Of a stretch of 64,000 nt of DNA, positions 23,501 to 30,701 are shown one piece after another. Source of the stretch: CAIQJJ01 sp049325275 (GTDB lineage: Bacteria; Chloroflexota; Anaerolineae; Anaerolineales; UBA4823); NCBI GenBank assembly GCA_049325275.1, contig JBMOLU010000081.1, positions 1 through 64,000 of the forward strand, read 5' to 3'. How positions within the stretch are numbered: the first letter of the stretch is position 1; each line of letters starts with the position of its first letter. Below the pieces are notes generated by a model. It had not been told where the DNA came from. It saw only the letters and a list, made by a program, of their open reading frames with translations, and made no database searches. The position numbers and the translations under genes are program-made.

Positions 23501-26500
23501 AAACAATTCGCGTTCGCTATGGATACGGGCTGTATTGATGGCCTGATAAATGACCTGCCCAGACTGGTAGTGAGATAGTTTCTCCAATGCTTCGGCACGG
23601 GATGACGCCGCCAGGGTCAGGAAATTTACCCTGGTCTTCGCATGGGGTCTCAAGCTAATTTCCTGCGCTAGCGACAGGAGCGGATCGAAAGTTCCCCCGG
23701 TAGTGCCGGCAAGGTGGCCGTTCACGTTTTGGAGCGCCCGGGGCGTACGCGCGGTCTGTGACCTGCCCAAAAACTGGGCGCGGTCGCTCTCGTGATCGCC
23801 GGTTACTTTACGACCCGCTTCAATCACCAAGGCGTGCAATAACACAACCGGTTTTTCGTCCGCAGAACGCGGTCGGCGTTGGAACAGGAGCGCGTTCTCC
23901 TGAGGAAGATATTCGCTCTCGATAAAAAGTTTGTTGAAAGCCGAGTGCCGCCGGTCGGCAGATTGGGCAGCCAGCACCACTTCACCGTAACTGGTCAGTT
24001 TCAAGCGCCGCGGGCGGTCGCTGTCATTGAGGATACTCACCCGCCGCATCTCAACATCGTCCACCCCGATCGAAACTTCGGTGTGCAAGGAAATCCCATT
24101 TTCCCAACGCCGGAACTCGACCTTGTGTGGGTGGAACGAAACTTCTTGATGCTGCGAAGCGCATCCTATCGGTTGACAGGTAGTTGACCAGAGTGCGCCG
24201 CTTTCGCAGTCTTGCACATAGATCCACGTTCCCCATGAATCGAGGGTGGTGTCGGCGTTCCAACGCGTCAGGGCGAATTCGCGCCATTGGCTGTATCCGC
24301 CCCCGGCATTGGTGATCAGCACGCTACTTTCACCCTGCGAGAGCACATGCACCTGTGGAATGGGGCTATCCACCGGCACGCGCCACGGCGCGCTATTGAC
24401 CGAGTATAAATTCGAAGGCAAATCTGCCGCTTCATCTGGATTAGGATACTCAATCGGTGGATTTAGCGGAATCTTTTCCTGGAGCAGCAGTTCCACGCTT
24501 TGGATACGTTCGTCGGCGTGGAAGCGCCGTACCATGACGTTCTTAGATAGATAATTGGAGACCGCCAGCAGGATCATGCCCTGGTGGTGGGCCATGTAAG
24601 ACTGTACGGTAGCATGATCATCCCCGGCTGGCAGGCGCATTTTGGTGTAATCAATTGATTCGTAAAAGCCGAATCGCCCGCGCATGTTCAACTGCTCCAT
24701 GTGCATCATATTCTCCAGCACAGCCTGCGGCCGCAACGAAAGTCCAATCAGCGAGGCATAAGGAGCAATTACCAGATCGTCAGGCAGATCACGTTTGTAG
24801 CCCAGATCGGGCACGCCGAACGCGCGGTACTGGTAATTCTGGTTGCCATCGAAGGCGTAGTAGCCCGATTCGGAGATTCCCCAGGGTGTTTGCTGTTCCT
24901 TTCCGTAAGCGATCTGCGCATCGAGCGCAGCGTAGCAGCTATCCGAAAGAAATGTCCCAAAGTAGTCTTTTACAAACAGGGTCGGCATGAGGTATTCGAA
25001 CATGGTACCGCTCCACGAGAGCAGCACCTGTTTGCCGTTCACCATCGTCATTGGTCGTCCAAGATACTGCCAGTGACTGTAAGGCACATCCCCCTTGGCA
25101 ATTGCGATCAGGCTGGCAATCCGGGCTTCGGAGGCCAATAGATCATAATAACTTGGATCAAGCTGCTCCGTACTGGCATTGTAACCGATATGGAATACGC
25201 AACGATGCTCATCGAACAAAAAACGGAAATCCATGCCGGCCACCGCCGCATCGGCCTGCCTTGCCAGACTTTGAAAGCCAATTAGCAGCGGCGTGGCTGC
25301 CATACGCGCCGACGATAAATCTGCACTCAATTTTTTGCACCAGTTACGCGCCGCCTTATCTTGACACTGCCCCTTAAGCGCATTCAAGGCCGTTTTGATG
25401 CGCTCGTATACCGCCGCCGCATCTTTCAGTCTTGGCAATTCAGCGGGCAGGCTGTCGCGAAAAACCTGCCAGGCGGGCATCTCAACCAACAGGGTGGGCG
25501 CGGTATCCACGTAGTTGAGCCAGGGAGCGAGCAAATCCAGGCTGCGCCGCATGTCTTGCAGGTGATGGTAGAGCAAATCGAGATAGAGTTGGAGTTCGGC
25601 CAGGGATTCAGAATGGAGAGCAGCATGCCCATCGAGCAATCCGATCAAGTGCTGGGAAATCCTTTCCCAACCTTCAGCCGAGAACCAGGTAAGGGTTTGT
25701 GCCCACGCTTCAGGCTCGTTCTGAATCGTGCGGATGCGTTCGGTCATGCCAGCCAATTCGGCCACAAAGGATTCGACCGGCACATCCGGGCTGTTCTTTT
25801 CCAACGCTTGCAACGCTTCCAACAAAATATCCACAAGGACGATCAAACCCTGCCACTGCTTACCCCCCAACACTGGCGCATCTGCCAGGGAAAGGCAGCC
25901 CTGTTTGAGCACAATCAAGCATGCCGCCAGGTTGCCGCTATCGACAGTGGAGATGTAACGCGGTGGGAGCGCGGCCAGTGTCTGCGAGTCATACCAGTTC
26001 AGCAGGTGACCGCGATAGTGTTCCAACCTGCCGAGGCTCTCGAAAGTGGAACGTAAACGGACGGCCAGATCGAACAAACCGACATAACCCAGATCATGGG
26101 CTGACAACGTGGATACCAGGAACAGGCCGATATTGGTTGGCGTGGTATAGTGTGCCACACTACCACGCGGGGACTCTTGAAAATGGTCTGGAGGCAGCCA
26201 GTGGTCATCGGGGCCGGCGAACTGCTCAAAAAATGCCCAGGTACGCCGCGCCAGGCGGTGGATTTGCCTGTGTTGCAGCGCCGAAAGTGGCGTAAGTGTG
26301 TAGGTTATCGGTAAGCTGATCACATAGGCAATGTGGGGGGCGATCAACCAGGCAAACAGCAAGGGCATTGCCACCCAGAGCGAGGCCGGCTTGAGAATGG
26401 ACATGGCAAGCAACAGCACAATCGTCAATACCCAAGAAACTGCCATCTCGGCCCAGGTCTTCTGCCGGGCATCCAAACCCGATGTGCGCGCCGTCTTCGC

Positions 26501-29017
26501 CGAAGTCGTCCATTGCAGCAAGTTCTTGCGCGAGACAAGCAGGCGGGTCAGTGTCGTAGCGATGGCGCCTAAAATCAGCAGCACTTCGTAGGGCAGAAAG
26601 AGAATTGCCAGCATCCAGCGGATCAACGGAGCCCTGGCCGGTTCGAAAAATTGCCGCGGCGTCAAGCGTTCAGGCTTGGGCTGCCAGTCCCGAAGTGCTT
26701 GCGCCGCAATAGGGAATGCGGAAGGCAGCAGCACCAACAAAGTCCAGAACAGGGGTGAACCGGGCAAGAAAATCCAGCCGGCGATGAGCAGCAGCAGCAA
26801 GGTAGGCGGCGTCAGGCTGCGCCGCAGGTTATCGAAAACCTTCCAAAGATTGATCAACGTTAATCGATTGGGGACAATTCCCTGATCGGTATGGGCGATC
26901 GGAAACAACCACGGTAGCAACTGCCAATCGCCACGAATCCAACGGCTCAGGCGCCGAGCATACCCCAGGTAACTAGCCGGATATTCTTCATACAAAACAA
27001 TATCAGTGACCAACGCAGCACGTCCATAAATCCCCTCAAACAGATCGTGGCTGAGTAAGGTGTTTTCGCGCACCTGTCCCGCCAGGCTGCGTTCGAAAGC
27101 GACGAGATCATAAATCCCTTTGCCGACGTAACTGCCTTCACCGAACAGGTCCTGGTACACATCCGAGACCGCAAAGGAATACAGGTCAAACCCGGCATTC
27201 CCGGCAAAGAGTTGTGCAAAGATAGACCGGTTGGCGCTGGTGGGCTTAATGGATACACGCGGCTGCAGCACGGTGTACCCGGCAACTACCGAACGCCCGT
27301 CGCCAGCAAACTCGGCGTGATTCAACGGATGTGCAAAGGTGGCAATCAGGCGGTTTGCGCTGCCCTGGGGCAGGGATGTGTCTGCATCCAAGGTAATTAC
27401 ATATTTAATGCCAGGCAAAGCTTCCAAATCCCCAATTTGGGTTGTATAGGTCGTTTCACCCTGGTTGAGTAACAGGCGATTGAATTCCACCAGTTTCCCA
27501 CGTTTGCGTTCCCAGCCCATCCAGACTCCTTCGGATGGGTTCCACTCACGTTGGCGGTGAAACAAATAGAAGGGTTGTGTCGCATATTTTTTGTTGAGAT
27601 TTTCAACCCCAACCCTTGCCAGTGCCAGCAATTGTCCGTCCTCGGGCAAAACCTGCGCCTGGGCATCCCCAAAGTCGGTCAGCAGGGCGTACGTCAGTTG
27701 CGGATCGGGGTTGGACAAATAATACAGTTCCAACCCTTGCAGAAGGTGGTTGAGTTCATCGGCGTTTTCTAGCAAGCTTGGAACTACCACAATCGTGCGG
27801 TTGCCCGGCGGAATGCCTTCTGAAAAATCCATGCGCGGCAGACTCTCGGGCTTGATGCGATGCGTCACGCTCCAATGAACGATTGCGATCGCCGTTTCCA
27901 GCGCCAATCCAAACCCGAGCACACCAGCAACAATGTGCTGGATCAACGAACCGCTCGAAAGCGTCACATAGGTCAGTATTGCCCAGATGAACAGTACGGA
28001 AAGAGTGACAATACTACCCAGATAGGTAACTGTTGGGGAAACAAGCAGCACGCGCCACAGACGAGCCCTTAACCCAGGTTGGTAGTGCAGGCTGTTTTCG
28101 AGCGTCGAACGCCCTACATCCCGCAGATAAAAGCCAATGTGCGCTTTCCGTCCCGATGTTTTGCCTTTGGCTTTACGGGCGAGTTCGATAGCAACATGTG
28201 CGACGTCTTCTTCGCTGAAGTTTGAGTGCTGCGCCAGTTCCTCGATAACACTGCGATAACTATTGCGGGTCTCAAAATCCATGTATGCATAAATTTCCGC
28301 CGGATCATCTCGCAAAATCTGTTCTACCCGGCTTGTTTTCTCAAAGAAAGCTTTCCAATCAGTCGTCGAAAGCAGGCGCAAGCTGAGAACACAATTGGCA
28401 ACCATCGCATCTTTCGCTAGTGTCAGGGAAGCGAACTGGCTCGGAGTTTCAGCCAGGCTTTTTGGCGCTTCCATACCGGTCAAATCGGCGGCAACGCAAA
28501 CGAGTCGTTCCAAAATCCCAATTCGCAACATAATCGGCAGTGCCCAAAGTTCCCCAATCGTCAGGGGCATCACCTGCTGGTAGTCTTGCACAAAAGAAAC
28601 GGTTTCAACCAGATCGATCGAACCCTGGGTAGCTCCCATCCATTCCCAGGCCAGGGCAAAAATGCGCGGATGCCCGTACAACGGTGTCGCGTTTAGTTTG
28701 GGTAATTGTTCAAGGAAACTGGGGGGCAGGTCTTCTTCAATCTGGCGGAAGGTCTGTTTGACAAGGTAAAAATTATCTAGCATCCATTCGCCGGCGCGTG
28801 AAGTTGGTAAATCCTTCGGCGCTACAGACTTAAAGCGTGCAATTGCCCTTTGTAAAACCTGTTCCCAGCTTTGCAGGGTTTCCAACAGCGTTGTGGTCGG
28901 GGAGGTGGATGTCGCTACCGTGTGCGTCTTTGCCAACCCATACGCAAATTCTTCCGGTGATGTGGTTACGCCAGGCGTGAGTGGTTTAGAAAGGATAACC
29001 TGTGGATGGGTTTGCAT
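20498..29017 (-). CDS. ndvB: Cyclic beta-1,2-glucan synthase-type protein (GT84–GH94)
   Basis: 2839 residues, the size of NdvB/ChvB proteins. The N-terminal ~330 residues are helical, followed by two membrane segments (YLGSIVTLSVLFIWAILTYV and VAGVLGFGLALETAIAIV), the glycosyltransferase region (IKYVITLDADTSLPQGSANR, WIRGDWQLLPWLF) and further hydrophobic segments around residues 740–910. Then come glucoamylase-like and GH94 phosphorylase regions, including GTGDWNDGMNQVGAKGRGES with probable general acid D2514. Such enzymes prime, elongate and cyclise beta-1,2-glucans and export them for osmotic adaptation. It is last in an operon, 3 bp after the UspA gene. In non-proteobacteria the exact glucan is uncertain. 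Confidence 0.93.
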   Translation of the reverse strand: MQTHPQVILSKPLTPGVTTSPEEFAYGLAKTHTVATSTSPTTTLLETLQSWEQVLQRAIARFKSVAPKDLPTSRAGEWMLDNFYLVKQTFRQIEEDLPPSFLEQLPKLNATPLYGHPRIFALAWEWMGATQGSIDLVETVSFVQDYQQVMPLTIGELWALPIMLRIGILERLVCVAADLTGMEAPKSLAETPSQFASLTLAKDAMVANCVLSLRLLSTTDWKAFFEKTSRVEQILRDDPAEIYAYMDFETRNSYRSVIEELAQHSNFSEEDVAHVAIELARKAKGKTSGRKAHIGFYLRDVGRSTLENSLHYQPGLRARLWRVLLVSPTVTYLGSIVTLSVLFIWAILTYVTLSSGSLIQHIVAGVLGFGLALETAIAIVHWSVTHRIKPESLPRMDFSEGIPPGNRTIVVVPSLLENADELNHLLQGLELYYLSNPDPQLTYALLTDFGDAQAQVLPEDGQLLALARVGVENLNKKYATQPFYLFHRQREWNPSEGVWMGWERKRGKLVEFNRLLLNQGETTYTTQIGDLEALPGIKYVITLDADTSLPQGSANRLIATFAHPLNHAEFAGDGRSVVAGYTVLQPRVSIKPTSANRSIFAQLFAGNAGFDLYSFAVSDVYQDLFGEGSYVGKGIYDLVAFERSLAGQVRENTLLSHDLFEGIYGRAALVTDIVLYEEYPASYLGYARRLSRWIRGDWQLLPWLFPIAHTDQGIVPNRLTLINLWKVFDNLRRSLTPPTLLLLLIAGWIFLPGSPLFWTLLVLLPSAFPIAAQALRDWQPKPERLTPRQFFEPARAPLIRWMLAILFLPYEVLLILGAIATTLTRLLVSRKNLLQWTTSAKTARTSGLDARQKTWAEMAVSWVLTIVLLLAMSILKPASLWVAMPLLFAWLIAPHIAYVISLPITYTLTPLSALQHRQIHRLARRTWAFFEQFAGPDDHWLPPDHFQESPRGSVAHYTTPTNIGLFLVSTLSAHDLGYVGLFDLAVRLRSTFESLGRLEHYRGHLLNWYDSQTLAALPPRYISTVDSGNLAACLIVLKQGCLSLADAPVLGGKQWQGLIVLVDILLEALQALEKNSPDVPVESFVAELAGMTERIRTIQNEPEAWAQTLTWFSAEGWERISQHLIGLLDGHAALHSESLAELQLYLDLLYHHLQDMRRSLDLLAPWLNYVDTAPTLLVEMPAWQVFRDSLPAELPRLKDAAAVYERIKTALNALKGQCQDKAARNWCKKLSADLSSARMAATPLLIGFQSLARQADAAVAGMDFRFLFDEHRCVFHIGYNASTEQLDPSYYDLLASEARIASLIAIAKGDVPYSHWQYLGRPMTMVNGKQVLLSWSGTMFEYLMPTLFVKDYFGTFLSDSCYAALDAQIAYGKEQQTPWGISESGYYAFDGNQNYQYRAFGVPDLGYKRDLPDDLVIAPYASLIGLSLRPQAVLENMMHMEQLNMRGRFGFYESIDYTKMRLPAGDDHATVQSYMAHHQGMILLAVSNYLSKNVMVRRFHADERIQSVELLLQEKIPLNPPIEYPNPDEAADLPSNLYSVNSAPWRVPVDSPIPQVHVLSQGESSVLITNAGGGYSQWREFALTRWNADTTLDSWGTWIYVQDCESGALWSTTCQPIGCASQHQEVSFHPHKVEFRRWENGISLHTEVSIGVDDVEMRRVSILNDSDRPRRLKLTSYGEVVLAAQSADRRHSAFNKLFIESEYLPQENALLFQRRPRSADEKPVVLLHALVIEAGRKVTGDHESDRAQFLGRSQTARTPRALQNVNGHLAGTTGGTFDPLLSLAQEISLRPHAKTRVNFLTLAASSRAEALEKLSHYQSGQVIYQAINTARIHSERELFELGLTSCVVENIQRLLSALLYPTGTLRAAPHILAQNEKGQSGLWAFGISGDYPILLVRIRDGESTLLPEALQAFTYWRNRHITVNLVILNEQDTGYALDLHNAIQRQIVRMGAGGWLNRRDGIFILRSDQLQPADKVLFQTVAGVILDERGGALAEHALRLTARATRLPEFTPSLSQAQDPEPTPALQLPDSLPMENGLGSFSHDGSEYIICLKPGQSTPHPWVNVIANPQFGFLVSETGSGSTWAGNSGENRLTPWRNDPVTDLPGEALYLRDEETGLVWSPTPMPAGAGGVHVIRHGAGYSTFECQSHGLNHYLCLFAAPDAPVKIVHLRLRNLWERPRRITATYYAEWVLGTTRDISQAHIMPEFSPKQHALLAVNRYNSEFGERVAFLAASRKPHGVTTDRTEFLGRMGSLRAPAALGRIGLGSAVNAGLDPCAAIQLHIDLAPGAVKEVYFLIGEGANRAESMALIGQLQAPGQVEAIWQAVHKQWDDTLNTITVETPDPNMNLLLNRWLIYQTLACRLWGRTGLYQSSGAFGFRDQLQDVLALLHSRPDLVRAQILEAARHQFEAGDVLHWWNPPLGRGIRTRCSDDLLWLPFVTGEYVAVTGDESILIENIPFLKDEALQPDEIERYAHFKTTERAYSLYEHCRRALEKGATAGAHGLPLMGTGDWNDGMNQVGAKGRGESIWLGWFLLATFKRFAPLITLMADDIAPYLQRMEQLSQALETHAWDGDWYLRAFYDDGSRLGSHENCECQIDSIAQSWAVLSGAGEPTRAAQAMEAVNRLLVKPADQMILLFTPPFDKTVRDPGYIKGYLPGVRENGGQYTHAAIWAAWAFAELGQGERAEALFHLLNPINHANTPEKMARYQVEPYVIAADVYSGPYSGRGGWTWYTGSSGWMYRLGIEAILGVSRAGAALKINPCIPRDWPGFKVSYRFGSARYKISVENPQHVNRGIGQVVLDGNLLPGSLIPLVDDGLAHDVRVVMECLAAPPPLPEVS

Positions 29018-29020
29018 TGG

Positions 29021-29983
29021 TTAACCAGCGTGTTCTCTGGATACCATCTCCAGCGACGCTGACACATGTCTGGCAGGCAAATCTTGCACCACCAATAAGG
29101 GCACTTTGCCATACAGAATGAAATTGTTGGCCATACTGCCATATGGCCAATCGCGATTGCCCGAATAACCATGCGCGCTTAAGGCAACCATGTCAATCTG
29201 TTTCTGCTCTACCACTTGATGCAGCTCGACAGCCGCATTTTCACCAGTAACGAGATGGGTTTGAACAGGGATACCTTCCAGGTAAGAGCGGGTTTTTATC
29301 TTTTCAAGATAGCGTTGGGCTTCTTCATAATTACGTGCTACAATCCGATTGGATAGATCGATATCCTCGCTTACCGGGGGTAGATGGCGTGCCATTTCTG
29401 GTGTTTGCACCACTTGCACAAGATGAATTTGTGCTCGATGGAATTGCGCGAATAGCGTGATGATGGGCAAGACGTTTTCCGCCCGTTGAGACCCATCCAG
29501 CGGCACCAGAATACGTCGATAAAGTGAGTGCAACGATTGACTATCGCACTGATGCGCCCGAACAATGAACACCGACGTGGGCGCACTCAAGACAGTTTTT
29601 TGTGTAACACTGCTAATCCCCCATTGCGTCAAGCCGCTATGCCCATGGCTGCTCAAAATGATCAACTTCATCCCTTGGTTTTGGGCATATTTCGTGATTT
29701 CTTCTGCGACCAACCCCTCCAAGACAATCGTCCGTGCCTGAAGTTCTGATGCCTGGATGCTCATCTTTGTCTTTTCGAGATAAAGGGCCGCTTGCGTTTT
29801 ATGGATTTGCCAGTTAAGGTGATCAAACGTTTGTGCGGAAGTGCTTGCCTGATTCTTTTCCAGGACGTGCAGCAAGGTAATTTCCGCGTCAAAAGAACGA
29901 GCGATAGCCACGGCATGAGGCAAAACGCACTCGGCCAGTTGAGAACCGTCTAATGGGACGAGAATGGGATCAAACATGGTCAT
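29021..29983 (-). CDS. Tandem universal stress protein (two UspA domains)
   Basis: 320 residues. Domain 1 starts FDPILVPLDGSQLAECVLPH and ends SSHGHSGLTQWGISSVTQKT then VFIVRAH; domain 2 starts YRRILVPLDGSQRAENVLPI and ends SAHGYSGNRDWPYGSMANNF then VPLLVVQD. The G-x2-G-x9-G(S/T) ATP-binding pattern is better kept in domain 2 (S-G…G-S-M) than in domain 1, where the second Gly is absent, so the two domains may differ in ATP binding. Cytoplasmic. It is 27 bp after the unknown gene and 3 bp before the glucan synthase gene, linking stress signalling to osmoprotective glucan synthesis. Confidence 0.92.
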   Translation of the reverse strand: MTMFDPILVPLDGSQLAECVLPHAVAIARSFDAEITLLHVLEKNQASTSAQTFDHLNWQIHKTQAALYLEKTKMSIQASELQARTIVLEGLVAEEITKYAQNQGMKLIILSSHGHSGLTQWGISSVTQKTVLSAPTSVFIVRAHQCDSQSLHSLYRRILVPLDGSQRAENVLPIITLFAQFHRAQIHLVQVVQTPEMARHLPPVSEDIDLSNRIVARNYEEAQRYLEKIKTRSYLEGIPVQTHLVTGENAAVELHQVVEQKQIDMVALSAHGYSGNRDWPYGSMANNFILYGKVPLLVVQDLPARHVSASLEMVSREHAG

Positions 29984-30010
29984 TATCCTTCTGTAGGAAA
30001 TCAGCAGATG

Positions 30011-30391
30011 TCATCCGTCTGTAGAGGATAACGCCCACTCAAAAAGCTGTTCCTGGTTTTCTGGAAGGGCTATGCGTTGCGAAAAAGGCCCATACCTTGC
30101 CAGGTTAATACCGTGCAACACCTCCACTCGCTCTCGGTACCAGCGATCAAATGGAAGCTTAGAGATGATGATCTGGCCCAGCGCCCGCTCGACATCGGCT
30201 GCTTCCAATGTCGTCACAGCCACCGGCCCAAAAGTAGTTTCTGCCAGCGCCAGGCGTTCATAGGTGATATCCAGCCGCCGGCGCGAGGTGATATACATCT
30301 GTAACCGTGAACCCGATAACTCCTGGCAGAACCGCCGCCAGGCTTCCACCTTACCAGCCAGGATTGGGAATATCAGCACCATACCAGGCAT
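30011..30391 (-). CDS. Small protein of unknown function in the FmdB–UspA operon
   Basis: 126 residues; ATG 30391 follows GGAG by eight bases, so the in-frame Met upstream at 30427 is not used. The sequence begins MPGMVLIFPILAGKVEAWRR and has SRRRLDITYERLALAETTFG, then KLPFDRWYRERVEVLHGINL. The pattern (hydrophobic first strand followed by 'gK…WRrF' helix, repeated short strands) recalls dimeric alpha/beta-barrel monooxygenase-like folds, but no catalytic motif is visible. It lies 16 bp after the zinc-ribbon gene on the same strand. Confidence 0.65.
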   Translation of the reverse strand: MPGMVLIFPILAGKVEAWRRFCQELSGSRLQMYITSRRRLDITYERLALAETTFGPVAVTTLEAADVERALGQIIISKLPFDRWYRERVEVLHGINLARYGPFSQRIALPENQEQLFEWALSSTDG

Positions 30392-30407
30392 CGGAAACTC
30401 TCCTGTC

Positions 30408-30632
30408 TCAACCCTTGCCCTTTTCACCAGCAGATCGTTCGGTATTGGTGGTCGAGCGACGATCCATGGAATACCAACCTGAACCTTTGAAGATGATCGT
30501 GGGTCGCTGGGGAACCCGTTGCAAAGTGTTCTTGCAGCATTCCGGGCAGCACGTCAATGACTTTTCGGAGAAAGCCTGTACTTTCTCGAATTCAATACTG
30601 CAATTCTGGCAACGATACCTGTAAATGGGCAT
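30408..30632 (-). CDS. FmdB-family zinc-ribbon protein
   Basis: 74 residues with MPIYRYRCQNCSIEFEKVQ, the family's invariant start, then a second Cys pair, TCCPECCKN, and the usual LQRVPQRPTIIFKGSGWYS segment. Four Cys (CxxC…CxxC) should bind one zinc. Members are usually annotated as putative regulatory proteins; role unproven. It is the first gene of the minus-strand operon (zinc ribbon, unknown, UspA pair, glucan synthase) and is divergent from the BTAD regulator. Confidence 0.88.
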   Translation of the reverse strand: MPIYRYRCQNCSIEFEKVQAFSEKSLTCCPECCKNTLQRVPQRPTIIFKGSGWYSMDRRSTTNTERSAGEKGKG

Positions 30633-30643
30633 AAAACATCTCA

Positions 30644-30664
30644 ATACTCTATGATGAGTATAAT
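30644..30664. promoter_or_regulatory. Inverted repeat and -10-like box between divergent genes
   Basis: ATACTC (30644–30649) and GAGTAT (30656–30661) form a perfect 6-bp inverted repeat with a 6-bp spacer, and TATAAT (30659–30664) overlaps it on the plus strand. The 69-bp gap separates the FmdB-type gene (minus) and the BTAD activator (plus), so the site could control both. No good -35 box accompanies it. Confidence 0.4.
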
Positions 30665-30701
30665 GACCCAGAGTCCCAGAAGCGTCCCAAGGAGCCTGAA
30701 A

